From contig SEMN01000257.1 of the NCBI GenBank assembly GCA_005408345.1, forward strand, positions 421,501-485,500: a DNA stretch of 64,000 bases, in the 5' to 3' direction. Each line of letters opens with the position of its first letter. The first letter of the stretch is position 1. Positions 46,306-57,515 of this stretch are shown piece after piece. Both the position numbers and the translations under genes were made by a program. Source of the stretch: Macquaria australasica (taxonomy: Eukaryota; Chordata; Actinopteri; Centrarchiformes; Percichthyidae). The notes under the pieces are model-generated. The model ran no database searches. It was not told where the DNA came from and saw nothing but the letters and a program-made list of their open reading frames with translations.

Positions 46306-48135
46306 GGCATTCATGGTGTTGCACTGGTTTGTACACATGAAAAGTGACAAAGCAGTTGTGTGAAAAATAAGAGTTTGAGAAAGAAGTGGGTGTGATTGTC
46401 AGATTGGCGGTTTCGGAAAGTTACAAAACTTGTCGGATGCATCCCCCCTAAATTCCAAAAGGTGTGTGGTAAAGAGGTTTCAAACGCTGTGGTGGTCTCA
46501 CTTATTTCAAATGTGTTTATATTTTAAATGGTCTGGTTGTGATTTGTTATAAAGTTATTGACCAAACAGCAGTTTTGCTGTGATAACAAACTCTTTGCAC
46601 TGAAATCATGTGATACACTGTACTGTACTTTTAAAGCTACAGTAAATTGTTGAAGCTATTCTAAATTGAACACTAAGACGCACACACACTAACTCCCTAG
46701 TTGAAACGGTCATCATCCATGAACTCCTGAACAGGAACAGCGCTTCCTGCAGAATTCCCTCATCTCGCCAGCTGTCTGTAATATGTGTATGTGTGAGTGT
46801 GTGTGCTTTATCTATGCATGCAACAGAGAAACAGGGAGATGAGAGAGCGTGACACCTCTGACTGCCGGGTTCCTCCAATTGTTAGACAGGAAGCCCGCTC
46901 CAACTCCAGATAAAAGAAAACGAAAAGGAAAATACGGAAGAGAGACGGACAGAGAGGGAGGCCAGGGAGAACACAGAAATGCTCGCTCACTCCGGAGAGA
47001 CAGTAGTGCAAAGGTGAGGGTTGTGGAAGAATAGAGAGCCCGTGAACAACAACAAGAATAACAACAGCACGGTGAGTCAGGCCTGTGGTTTAGCGACTGC
47101 CCTCAGCTGGTTCAGTGAGTGTGTGTACTGAGGAGAGAGACCACGTTCTGACGCACAATCTTGTGACACCTGTTCACTATCTGTAGGGTTCACACACACA
47201 CGTATACCACATAACATAAGTTTTTACCTTGACTGTGTTTGAGATATCGGAATCCTTTGTTCTTTTCTGTTTCCGTGTGTATGTATGTGTGCACTTGAGT
47301 ACCTATACAACAGGGGACATTTTGGAGGCCTGTTGGCCTTAAATCATGTTAAAATCATGTCTAAAACCATCTGGTTAAATTTCATGCCCTTACTTTTTTT
47401 TTTTTAAGTAAAGTGGATGGATAATTTTCTGAATATTTGTGTCACAGGGATATGTTGAAAACATTAAAGTTAAATTATCAATTTTTAAAAGACATAAAGA
47501 ATGGCTTTGTACCTATTCAGTTTGTGTTCACCACAGTCAGTTTCAAGCCAGGCTGTGGTAGACTTTTTGCTTCTTTGATAGGTAGACATCAGTCAGGGTT
47601 GCAAGCCATCTTGCAATTTTCTAGGAAAAAAAGAAAAAAAAAAGTATATAAGTGTATAAGAAACAGTTGTCCAAACTTGGTCATTGTAGAACAATAGTCC
47701 ACTGTTGGTAATATAGGAAAGTGTGTGTGTGTGTGTGCGTGTGTGACACCTAATGGTCCCAAGATATGGTATAGCTCTTGTTTTGAAATTAATCTTAGTG
47801 GGTTTTTTTTTAAACCATTACGTCACGTCTTCTGCCTTATACCACACCAGAAACATGAGTATCGAAACTGAGAACAATTACGCACATTTACCTCCTGTCC
47901 CTAAAAGGTATTGTTAATGTGTAGAAGTATTGATTCTGCATGTACGATACATTTGTTGTATTAGTAAGTGCCCTCAAACAGTGGAATCTCCTGTGTAATC
48001 TTTGTGATGTTTTGATTAACAAAAGGTTTTCTCACAAACCCTGTGTGGGTACTTGACTCAAATTTTACCTTTGTCTAAGTATCTAGTATCTGAATTTTAG
48101 TGATAAACAATGATTTCACACTGATAATACTGAAA
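46306..48135. other. No supported gene
   Basis: AT-rich with GA-rich sequence near 46.83-47.05 kb and a short (TG)n near 47722-47746. An arginine/glutamate-rich frame near 46.9 kb is followed by AAAGGTGAGGG, which resembles a splice donor, but there is no acceptor or homology to back an exon. Confidence 0.4.
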
Positions 48136-48139
48136 TTCA

Positions 48140-48272
48140 AGTCAAATTTGAAACAAAGTTCGACATTTTGGAAATGACAGCTGTTTGCTCTCATATCTGA
48201 GAGTGGTATAGATCTTCTCACCTAACTCTTGGCAAGAAAACCAACAAGTGTAATTTCCCAAAAGTATGCCAG
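48140..48272. repeat. Fragment of fold-back repeat family I
   Basis: AAGTTCGACATTTTGGAAAT at the left and TTCCCAAAAGTATGCC at the right are the opposite ends of the family. CTGAGAGTGGTATAGATCTT and CTAACTCTTGGCAAGAAAAC lie between. The same words occur at 58.6 kb. Confidence 0.6.
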
Positions 48273-50035
48273 TGATGAGTTTTAACATTTTTAGTAATGA
48301 CATGCAAAAAGTTGCTAGTTGTGGTGGAAGGGTGTTAAACAGGAGGCTGGTTTAGCTTTAGTGGTGTTTACAGTTGATCCATTGTTCCTTGAGTTGCTTC
48401 CTCTTATTGTCTGCTTCACATCGATAAACAGGCAACAGACACACACATGCACATACAAGGGAAAACACACATAAAAGTATGATCACATGCTTCAGAATGG
48501 TACACTCACACAGTCCTTGCTGCTGTCCATCTGTTCAACAGGTCATGTAGACGTGATCGATGTCACACCGGCCATGCTAAGTGCTTGTGCACTACTCTTC
48601 CGTCGTCGTGGTTACCCACTGATGAGCGCACATTGTCACGGTGACAGTTTAAGGGGATGAACCAGGACATGCGTTTCATCAGGTCTGAGATTCCATGTTG
48701 TTCCAGCGTGCTTGAAGCACCAGCTGGGTGGAGTCAGCGGCAGCAGGATAATGAAGCTACTGTCAACCTGTGGTTATCTAAACTCTGGGGCACGGTGCAC
48801 TAAAGCCCCACTCATCTGGCAGCCTGGGCAGGGTTACACAGAGAGCACAAATTAATACTGTATGACTCATGCTTTGTTTATATGTCTGTTTGTTACGTTG
48901 TTAGGGTTGGACCATTGTAATTTCAATTGCTGATATTTTGAGATGATACCAATCTTCAATGAAAACACTGTAAGTCATTGTCATCCACTTCAGAGGGGTG
49001 TTATTCTTTTTAATGCATGTAATTATGTTTTATGTATGTAATTTTATGTAATTAAATGTGACAGTTTCATTGAGCTTCAAACAATTATGCATGAATATTG
49101 ATTTTTATTAATTACTATAATTTCTAGCTTGGGTTCTGGTGGAATGATATAGTGGCCCATGATGGTATATATGTGCAGACATGTCTGCCCTCACAAGCAG
49201 AATATGGTGGGTTACATGTTTAATATTGCAATTTTTGGTATAAAGAGGTCAAATGTAGAGTTATGAAATGTTGGTACAAAACCACTTTTATCAGTACTAG
49301 CATCTGCCTTCAAAAACACCTGTTCATACCATTATAACTTAAGGATAAGGTTGGTGATATTCCATGTTTTTCTATGTTTTGCACTGGGTGACATGTTCCT
49401 TCATTACCATGAACACCACTCAACCCCACATACACCATCCTGCTGCTGGAAATACTCACTAGAGCACTTAATGTGTATTTATCCACCAATAAAAATAGTC
49501 CCCAAAATTGCACTATTTACTCCTGTTTGAGTAACATTTGCTAAAATCTACAGCCAGCAGTTTCAGGAAATTACTGAGCCTTTTTAAAAACGGGACAATA
49601 TTTTCGTGACCTGTGTTGCGGAGAAGTAACACTACCACTACGAATTTGTTGACAGTAGGAGAAATATAGAATATCGCCGTCCATATCCTTTAACTGATTC
49701 TTTGTGAGTGACTAACAATTTCTAGGAGCAGCATCATTCTCTAGATAACAAATAAAGTCAACAAAATCCTTAGTCACAAGGCACATCTGCACAAACTGAA
49801 TTAGCCACATGTCTGAAATGAGTCATGGCTCAAACAAAACATGAGGCAGAACAATGGAAAGTCTATTCATGGCCTTGAGACAGGTTTCACGGTAAGACAT
49901 GCTGCACAGCAGTCACCTGTTTCACCTCTGGCAAATATTTATTAAGTTTATTGAACGCCGTAGGGAAATTCACTCTCTGCATTTAACCCATAAGTGTTAG
50001 GCCTTAGACTGGTCAAAGACACTGACAGGAGAATT
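48273..50035. other. No gene seen
   Basis: Unique AT-rich sequence with no clear repeats. A short block near 48.59-48.83 kb (CGTCGTCGTGGTTACCCACT, CAGCTGGGTGGAGTCAGCGG) is GC-richer and may be regulatory. Confidence 0.4.
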
Positions 50036-50039
50036 TACC

Positions 50040-50155
50040 TAACAGACATGTTTTGATGGCGATGGAAAGCCACACAAACAAAGGGAGAACATGTAAACTC
50101 CAGGACTTTCTTGCTGTGAGGCGACAGTGCTAACCACTGAGCCACCAGGCTGACA
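50040..50155 (-). repeat. Decayed tRNA-like (SINE-type) repeat
   Basis: On the minus strand, TGGTGGCTCAGTGGTTAGCA holds an A-box-like TGGCTCAGTGG, followed by CTGTCGCCTCACAGCAAGAA. In related fish repeats this leads to GGTTCGATTCC (B box). Here AGTCCTGGAGTTTACATG replaces it, so the internal Pol III promoter is broken. It is not a functional tRNA gene. Confidence 0.55.
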
Positions 50156-50754
50156 GCTACCTGCAGAAAAGTGTCTCAGTATGTGGGTCATGTCCGTCAG
50201 CCTCTAATCCTCTGTGATGCCGACCTGTTTGAACAGCCAGCAGGTTCTCACCAACACAGTTATGTAAGAGCTGAATGGAGGCCCAGCAAAGACACACACA
50301 GAGAGACAGACGGGTGGAGAGACAGAGAGAAAGAGAGAGAGAGAGATTGGTTTGCACTTGTCATAGTTAATTTACCTGAGCTCTACAATTAGACAGGAAT
50401 TTCTTGGCACCTCAGAGTTTTTGTTGTGTGAGTGCATGTATGTGGAAAAGAAAAGTGGAGCGTGCATGAGTGTGTGTTTGTGTGCAGTAATGAGCAGGTG
50501 TTTGGCTAAACAAAGTTGGGCAGCTGGAGATTCCCCCATGTTGCGCCAAGACTAACATTAGACATGTACCGCAGGTTAATCGGATGCTACATCTCAGCAA
50601 CTGAATGGAAAATAACTAGTGCAACACCTATTGACTGTGCTTAACTCTTTCTGTGCCAGCTCAAGAACTGATTATAGCTCAGGTTTCACTGCTACCTCTA
50701 TAATTGAAATCTTCTATTCAGCATTAAAACTAATCTGCCTGTTTGATCATCATT

Positions 50755-50910
50755 CATGTGCATGTATTGAATGTGATCAAAATGTTGCCTTTACACATTT
50801 GGACGATTCTGCAGCACACAATTTACAGCCAATGCCAGTGCTGAAAGTACTCTGCCCTCTATATGGCAAGGCAGAAAGAAAGGGTGTGGAGGATGGGATG
50901 CCAAAAGTCA
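50755..50910 (+). repeat. Dispersed repeat family J
   Basis: CATTTGGACGATTCTGCAGC, CAATTTACAGCCAATGCCAG and GAAAGGGTGTGGAGGATGGG align with the copy at 15.7 kb. A 118-codon frame crossing it is therefore repeat-derived. Confidence 0.6.
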
Positions 50911-51261
50911 TCCCTAATCTTACAGGCTGTTCACGCTGTGTATTCTTAGTCCCGTTTCACACTGGCACCTTTTAGCCCCGTGTTTAGTCGATTTTCAGGG
51001 GATAACCCCGCAAACTCAGGGCTAACCTTGCTCCGGAGCAGGGCTAGGCTAGTTGGGGTTAGCCCACTTGAAATGTGCCATGATTGTGTCAGTGTTAAAG
51101 CTTTCTTAGCCTAAGGCTAACAGCTCGCTTAGCCTGGGGGTAAGTGCAGTGTGAAAAGCCTATTAATCTTTTATTTGTTGCCTAACCTTTAACCTTAACC
51201 ATACTGTAGTTGTTATTTGTGGATATCCTAGAAAGTAATAATTTAAACAAGACTAAGAGTC

Positions 51262-51675
51262 TACAGCCTTGCTAACGGCTCTGTGAGGCTGTACTGTAGC
51301 ACTGTGCTTTAAGCTAAATGCTAACATCAGCATGCTAACAAGCTCAGAAGGACAATGCTAACATGCTAATGTTTGGTAGGTATACTGTTTACTATGTTCA
51401 TTATCTCAGTTTAGAATATTAGTAGGCTAACATTTCTAATTAGCACTAAACACAAGAGATTGCCATTAGTTTTGCAGGTATGTGGTTATAAACCAAAGTA
51501 CTGGACAAGATGAAATCCTAAGGGATCACCAAAGCTATTGCAATTCATCCTAAATTTCACTCAAAATGTTGTACCAATCCATCTAGTGGATGTCGAGATA
51601 TTTCACTTGATAAGTGAAAACTTTGACCTGCTGGAGGCCCCAGAAGAAAAGAAAGGTGATCACCAAAGTCCCTAA
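51262..51675 (+). repeat. Dispersed repeat family H, left part
   Basis: CTAAATGCTAACATCAGCAT, GCTAACATGCTAATGTTTGG, GCCATTAGTTTTGCAGGTAT and AAGTGAAAACTTTGACCTGC are characteristic of this percomorph repeat. It is interrupted at AAAGTCCCTAA by a MITE and continues on the far side at 52262. Confidence 0.7.
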
Positions 51676-52261
51676 CTGTGTCTCAAATCACATACTTCTG
51701 TTAGTACACTTACATGCAGTACACTGTGTACACTATGTACTGACTGGTGTAGTGCGTTACTTTTGACAGGGCAGCGTCGTCCCAAATCGAATACTGCTGT
51801 TGTGCGCTTATCGGAAATGACGATCGCAACCTTTGACCACATCTTCTTCTTCTTTTTAACGACGGATTGCAACCAGGCGGAGCATTATCGCCAACTTTTT
51901 ACTGAGATTGTCGCACTCCAAAATATCTGCCAGCTTGTCTGCTCACTTGACTTCAATTCAATTATATTAAAAATGAATGAAAAATGAACATGCTTTTACT
52001 CTTAGCCGTAACAATCGCAACCGCGGCCGCCATTTTCATACGTTGGTGGTCCTCCCCTTCCACTACGTAGCCAAGATGGCGACCGTTGAGGGTGAGAAGT
52101 GTGCAGCGTTCCACACTCAACTGAAACTCAAATCTAACCGTTTTGTGTACATCATCCAGATACTCATAGTACACTGCATTTTGCCATACTTGTCAGTGTG
52201 AACGCACTCATGCACTCAAAATATTAAGTGTAAGTACAGAAGTATGTGATTTGAGACACAG
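51676..52261 (+). mobile_element. Complete MITE family D, 586 bp, near-perfect TIRs
   Basis: The left end CTGTGTCTCAAATCACATAC and the complement of the right end are identical for about 26 bp (continuing TTCTGT). The interior is shared with the truncated copy at 39.1 kb. It has no transposase. The flanks read GTCCCTAA and CACCTATG; no convincing target duplication is visible, so the superfamily is left open. Confidence 0.85.
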
Positions 52262-52345
52262 CACCTATGATTCATCCATTCATACAAAATCCCATGGCAA
52301 TTAATCCAGTAGTTGTCAAGAAGATTTAAAAGTTTATCACTGAAT
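52262..52345 (+). repeat. Dispersed repeat family H, right part
   Basis: ATTCATCCATTCATACAAAA, TCCCATGGCAATTAATCCAG and TAGTTGTCAAGAAGATTT resume the repeat interrupted upstream; compare GGCAATCCATCCAGTAGTTG at 16.0 kb. Confidence 0.65.
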
Positions 52346-53030
52346 GCCATAGATATGATGGATAATATGGACTGGTCTTGGTTTTTCAAAAAAGGCATTA
52401 AACATCAGCCCACCCTTAGAACACTATGTAAGCCCGATAGTCACTAGTTATTATAGCTTTAGTCTGTCGCACCGTGGACACCTCAGAAGGCCATTGGCTG
52501 CTGCAGGGTTCAAACATGTGACCTAGAATTCTTTGATTATCACAAATTTCATCTTCTTCAGGCTATCAGTCACTTTCTGTGAGGATTAAGGCAATGTCAG
52601 ATTTCAGCAATGTTTTCACAAGGGTTAAAACAACATTCCTGGTCTTCACATTTTTCTAGGTTGGGTGATAAGAGTGTTGATACAGTGAACTTGCCAAGCT
52701 ATGTTCTCCTAGAAAGTGATTCATCTTTTTAGGGAGAGGTAAGATGGATATGAATGTGATTTACTACTAAGATTTACAATGTGATTACATTCATTTTACA
52801 CACAGCTCTTGGAGCCTTTGTTTGGCTTCTACAGTGGCCTGCGTGCAGTTACATGTTTCGAGTGCATAACTATGAATGACCTCTCCGTCCCTCTGACCCA
52901 AAGCGACTACACACCACATACACTGACAAATAACTAAATATTAAGGAATACGATTTTCTGTGTGCAGTAAAGTACTGTTTTTATTAATATCCACCCCAAT
53001 CTAAAGTAAATCAGACATCCACAACTTGTA
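52346..53030. other. No gene seen
   Basis: Unique AT-rich sequence without recognisable repeats or coding signal. Confidence 0.5.
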
Positions 53031-53035
53031 GACTC

Positions 53036-53069
53036 AGACACACACACACGCACACACACACACACACAC
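53036..53069. repeat. (CA)n microsatellite
   Basis: About 16 CA units with one CG interruption. Confidence 0.9.
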
Positions 53070-53364
53070 CTGGGAATGACATCATGGTGTACAGAGGCCT
53101 GATAAGGTCATTAGTCAACAAAAGCAATGACCTGTAGCATAAGAAAGTGGCACTGAGTGATTGACTGAGACAACCATGCATGCACCCACACATGAACACA
53201 CACAGACACACACAAAGTGGGCTACAAGTAGTTAATGATTACAGGAGTAATGTGATAGGCTTTGCTATTGCACCTGTCATATCAAGGATAGGTTGGCTCC
53301 CGCCTGTTTCTCACAAACCGTCATTGTTTTCACTGGCATGCAACACTAGCCACAAACAAAGCCA

Positions 53365-53414
53365 GTGTGTGTGTGTGTGTGTGTGTGTGCGTGCGTGCGT
53401 GCGTGTGTGCGTGT
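53365..53414. repeat. (GT)n / (GCGT)n compound microsatellite
   Basis: About 12 GT units followed by GCGTGCGTGCGTGCGTGTGT. A (GACA)n tract follows at 53535-53560. Confidence 0.9.
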
Positions 53415-53559
53415 TCATGCCAATTTGTGAGTGTGATTATGTGTAGAGTTCAGTGCCAGTTTGTGTGTATAAGGTGTGGGTTTCAAAGTAGCTGTGCGTT
53501 TGAAAGGTGGCAGTGTGTTTGTGTGAGTGGCAGAGAGACAGACAGACAGATAGACAGAC

Positions 53560-53925
53560 AACATTGTACCCACCAAAGTAATTGCAGAGATCTCAGAAGA
53601 CAGGGTCATCACTAAAAACAGGTCCAAGAAACACGAGTAGTAAGACAATCATATATGTTGTAAACAAGCCGAAAGTTTAGTCAGATTAGCTATGAATGTA
53701 TTTGGGGGAAAACCAAAAGTTAGCACGCCTGTAAAGTTGATAATAATGGTTAACAAATATAGTGGCTAATAAATCAGTTTAGGGGTTTGTGTACAACCTG
53801 TCTGATCATCTAACTGCTCATGTTTTTGCACTGACTGACCTGTTTTTAGTGAGACTGTCGTGTTCCGAAGTCCCAGCAATAACTTTGGTGAGTTCGGTGT
53901 TGTCAAAACCAATAGGACCAACGGC
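53560..53925. mobile_element. TIR element family C, interrupted at its right end
   Basis: The left arm (ACATTGTACCCACCAAAGTA, ATTGCAGAGATCTCAGAAGA, TCACTAAAAACAGGTCCAAG) is mirrored on the right by CTGTTTTTAGTGAGACTGTC, CCCAGCAATAACTTTGGTGA and GTTGTCAAAACCAATAGG. Arms exceed 70 bp. The interior (TTGTAAACAAGCC) is shared with the 21.9 and 61.9 kb copies. A hAT-type element has jumped in at the right edge. Confidence 0.7.
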
Positions 53926-54418
53926 CAGTGGTGGAAGAAGTATTCAGATGTTTTACTTAAGTAGCAATACCACAGTTCAGAAATACTCTGTTACAAATAA
54001 GAGTCCTGTATTCCTGCATAATAAAGTACTCATTATGCAGAATGGCCCATTTCAGAATCATATATATTATATTATTGGATTATAATTATTAATGCATTAA
54101 TATGTCAGCATCGCTAATGTTGCAGCTGGTAAAGGTGGGGCCAATTTTAATTTGCCTACTTTGTATACTGCTGGGCAGCTTAACTTATAATAACATATCA
54201 TAATTTATAAGTTGATTTATATTTTATATTAATAATCTAAATCTGCAAAGTAACTAGTTACTGCAGCTGCCAAATGAATGAAGTGAAAAGTACAATGTTT
54301 CTCTCTGAAACGTAGGGGAATAGAAGTAGAAAGTGTCATTATATGGAGGTACAATTACTTCAAAAGTGAATTCAAGTACAGTACTTGAGTAAATATACTT
54401 AGTTACATTCCCCCACTG
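53926..54418 (+). mobile_element. Complete non-autonomous hAT-type element, 493 bp
   Basis: The ends are CAGTGGTGGAAGAAGTATTC and ...TTACATTCCCCCACTG. The flanking octamers CCAACGGC and TCAATGGC agree at six of eight positions (two C/T changes), fitting an aged 8-bp target duplication. Subterminal TTTTACTTAAGTAGCAATAC and AAGTACAGTACTTGAGTAAA match the 13.4 kb element. It lacks the nested repeat of that copy and shows the family's native size. No transposase. Confidence 0.85.
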
Positions 54419-55306
54419 TCAATGGCCAGAGCTACAAAAACAACTTTTAATAACTCCCTTTGGTTAAGGTATGATTTGTTCCACCTCACCATACCCAGCT
54501 GAGCCCATGACCCGACATCTTTGACTACATGTGGACAACGCCCAAAACACCACTTTGAAAGCCAAGTGCGGGAAAATAAGATGACTGACAGTATCAAGAT
54601 AACAGGGTTTCCTTTTCATTCCTGTTATCAGGCCGACTTAATAACCACAGTGTTCTCTCACACTGCTGAACCTTAATAGGAACATACCTGTAGATGCTTA
54701 TATTTCATCCCGGTGACAATATCCAAGGTCTCTACTTAGCCGAGACCTGGAATCTACAAGACTCAACACGGAGCAGACAGCAGTATTTTAAGAGCAACTA
54801 CTGAAATGCACAGAATGGGTGTGTATCGCAAGGCACATGTATCAACCTGCGGTTGGCTGTGTTTGATTTGTATTATTCAGTTTAATCACATACAATGCTT
54901 GTATCTGTCACGGGGTAGGTGTCACACAACCATAAATCAGTAAGAACATGTGATCTGTATCCACATGTCAAGACTGTCTTTTTTTTCTAAAAAAACAAAC
55001 AAAAAACAGCCGTTGAAACTGTTCCTATGAACCTGACAGGGCATTCAAGAAGGACTCAAAGACAACAACAAAAAATTGTCTGCGATTCCTTAAAACAACA
55101 CACTAAAGAAAAACAACCTGAGTTGAAGCTTTAATGTTAGTTTTGACCTCACAGCCTGGGCCAAAAGGGTTAATTAAAGAGGCGGAGCTTCAGTTTGTTT
55201 AATGCCCAGGGGTGCAGTGACTCAGTTGATTGACAAGTGGCCATTTCTGTCATTCCAGGCATAGCAGAAGCAGCAGAAACCCCTCAACCTGTGGTGTTTT
55301 TCCAAG
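54419..55306. other. No gene seen
   Basis: The first bases (CAATGGCCAGAGC) may close the interrupted family C element. The rest is unique sequence with A-runs near 55.0 kb. Confidence 0.4.
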
Positions 55307-55311
55307 CTGAA
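55307..55311 (+). repeat. Left 5-bp target-site duplication (CTGAA)
   Basis: CTGAA directly precedes the TG terminus and is repeated exactly at 55853-55857 after the CA terminus. Confidence 0.85.
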
Positions 55312-55852
55312 TGTTGTGTCTCGCCGGATTTGCTAAATGTATTTCATGTCATGCCTTAGTTTTAGTTTTGTTAAGTTAAAGTCACTCACGTCTAGTCTCG
55401 TCCTGCACTTCCTGTTTTATTTTGTACTCACCTTTCCCTCTCGTTTCAGACCCTGACTTCCTCCCTTTGTGTGATTTTCCCGCCGTTGTGATTGTCTACC
55501 CCGCCCCTGATTGGTCTCACCTGTTTTCCCCTACCTCATGTATAAATAGTCCTCGTCTCCCTTTGTCCTGTGCCAGTTCGTCTTGTTCTGTCTGTGAAAA
55601 GAATTGAGTCAAGTGTACCAGCAAGTTTCCATGTCCCAGGTTTTGTTCCAGTCCATGTTATTGTCTGATCCTCCTCGTGAGCGTTTTCTGTTTGTATTTG
55701 ATCCTCCTTGTGAGCGTTTTTGTTTGTACTTTGGTATATCCTCCTCGTGAGCGTTTTTTGTGTCTACTTCAGTAAAAGATTTTTGATACACATTACATGG
55801 TCTGAGGAGTCGTGCACTTGAGTCCACCAGTTTTGTGTCGGAGTTCGTGACA
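55312..55852 (+). mobile_element. Solo LTR of a Ty3/gypsy-type retrotransposon
   Basis: The 541-bp element runs from TGTTGTGTCTCGCCGGATTT to TGTCGGAGTTCGTGACA between perfect CTGAA duplications. A TATA box TATAAATAG lies at 55541. AGTAAA at 55771 is a plausible variant poly-A signal, and GTCGTGCACTTGAGTCC follows near the end. Between them a unit like CCTCCTCGTGAGCGTTTTCT-GTTTGTATTTGAT occurs three times in tandem. No primer-binding site or internal region follows, so it is solo. It shares its beginning and its tandem unit with the 32.3 kb LTR. Confidence 0.9.
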
Positions 55853-55903
55853 CTGAAGAGGTGTAACAGTGGGGAATGGGGGGAGAACAAGTGTAGCTTG
55901 TCA

Positions 55904-55967
<64 letters not shown>
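55904..55967. repeat. (TG)n-(TA)n compound microsatellite
   Basis: A short TG run passes into about 26 TA units. Alternating TA of this length can extrude as a cruciform and is a common breakpoint and assembly trouble spot. It lies about 50 bp beyond a solo LTR. Confidence 0.95.
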
Positions 55968-55972
<5 letters not shown>

Positions 55973-56195
55973 TACATATTATAAGTCTTTAAACAGTACC
56001 AGCGCAATTATAACCTAAGTTATCATCAAACAGAAGATCAAGTTGCCGAGGCTACATTTGCTGCAGCTAATGATAATTTATTTTACTAGATCGGCAAACA
56101 CAATGATACAGACCTATCTTATTTCTTAACATGAGGTTTACAAACACCAGTACTGCAGAAAATTATGCAAAAAATACAATAATACAGTATACAGT

Positions 56196-56359
56196 AGTCC
56201 ACTTTCTCAGCAGACATTTTGGCATGTCATAACAGAGAAACACAGGTGTAATTAATAACATTAGCGATGGCTGCATTCCACTCTCTTATCGGGATTCTAA
56301 TTGTTATTAATTGCACCCGTGTCATGACAAGTCAAAATGTCTGCTGTGAAAAGGTCTTA
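56196..56359. mobile_element. Hairpin MITE family E, about 164 bp
   Basis: The left half (CTCAGCAGACATTTTGGCAT, GTGTAATTAATAACATTAGC) is almost the inverted copy of the right half (TTGTTATTAATTGCACCCGT, ACAAGTCAAAATGTCTGCTG). The element is practically one long imperfect hairpin. A relative is at 38.7 kb. Confidence 0.75.
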
Positions 56360-57476
56360 AGCAAAACCAGAAGCACAAGCGTCTCAATAGCTTGAGAAGA
56401 ATCTGCCGAGTTAGTCTTGAAAAGTGGTGTTTAGCGCGGGTAGCACGCTAACTGGCCAGCTAGATAGTTCAGCAAGTCAACAAATAAATGTCAGCATGCT
56501 AATCACTACTAGCTAGGCTACGACTAGCCACATAATATTAGCTATTGTGCTAGTCGAGATATATTTGGATACGTAGTAAAACACTATGTTCTGAGAAATA
56601 ACTGTGCTTTGCATTAACATTTACTCCTTAAATCAGTCTTACATACAATATCTGAAATGCATTTACAGCTGCTACAGAGTGACCAAGTATACAGAGTGCG
56701 TGCCAGTTACCTGTTTGCTAACCTAGCTTAGACTGTGGAGGCTACGGTCTGCTACACTTCTTGTCTGATACAACAGAAAATGTTTTTATTTTAAATAATT
56801 TCCTGTCTGCCTCAGACAATTTTTATGCTAATCGTTATCCAAAGGGTTCTACTAGCATTTTGCTAACAAGTGGAACTGCACCCCCAGGTGTCTGACCCAA
56901 GGTTTTGTGGAATCTGGCCCGGCATATTAGCATATTAGTTGGAATATAAAAACTAAGTATTTAGATGCAACGGAACACAATTAGCTTAGAATACCCACCT
57001 TCAACACCTGACAGGCCCTCCATAGCATCTACAGTATATCCTTAGAGTAGACATATGTGTTGAAAATAACAGTGATATGTTTGTTTCCCAGGCAAGTGCA
57101 ATGAGTGTGTGAAATGCAGGTCAGGTGAGTCATCTTCTTCTCTGACAGTGCTGTCTGTTTTTTCACACTCGAATGGAAAACTCCACTTGTGTGTGTGTGT
57201 GTGTGTGTGTGTACGGGCAAAGACACACACGGGCTGATTCATACACTTTTATGACTGCCCTGACAGCGGGGCACAAAGCTGTGCTGAAAGGCCCCAAGGA
57301 CATGCAGGAGTGTGCATGCTTACACACAAACACGTACTCACACACACACGCAAAACAACTACTTTTTCCCTCCCAATTTTCTCACTATCACAGAACTGAT
57401 GGTATCACAAGTATCTTTCTACACACAAACTCACAAAAACACAATTTCTTTCTCTCATTCACTAAGTTCCTCACTA

Positions 57477-57515
<39 letters not shown>

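Noticed and set aside
46849..47070. Possible first exon with donors AAAGGTGAGGG and CACGGTGAGTC
   Set aside because: Single donor-like words are common. No promoter, acceptor or homology supports an exon.
50619..50975. 118-codon frame as a candidate gene
   Set aside because: It overlaps a dispersed repeat that has a diverged copy at 15.6-15.8 kb in a different coding context.
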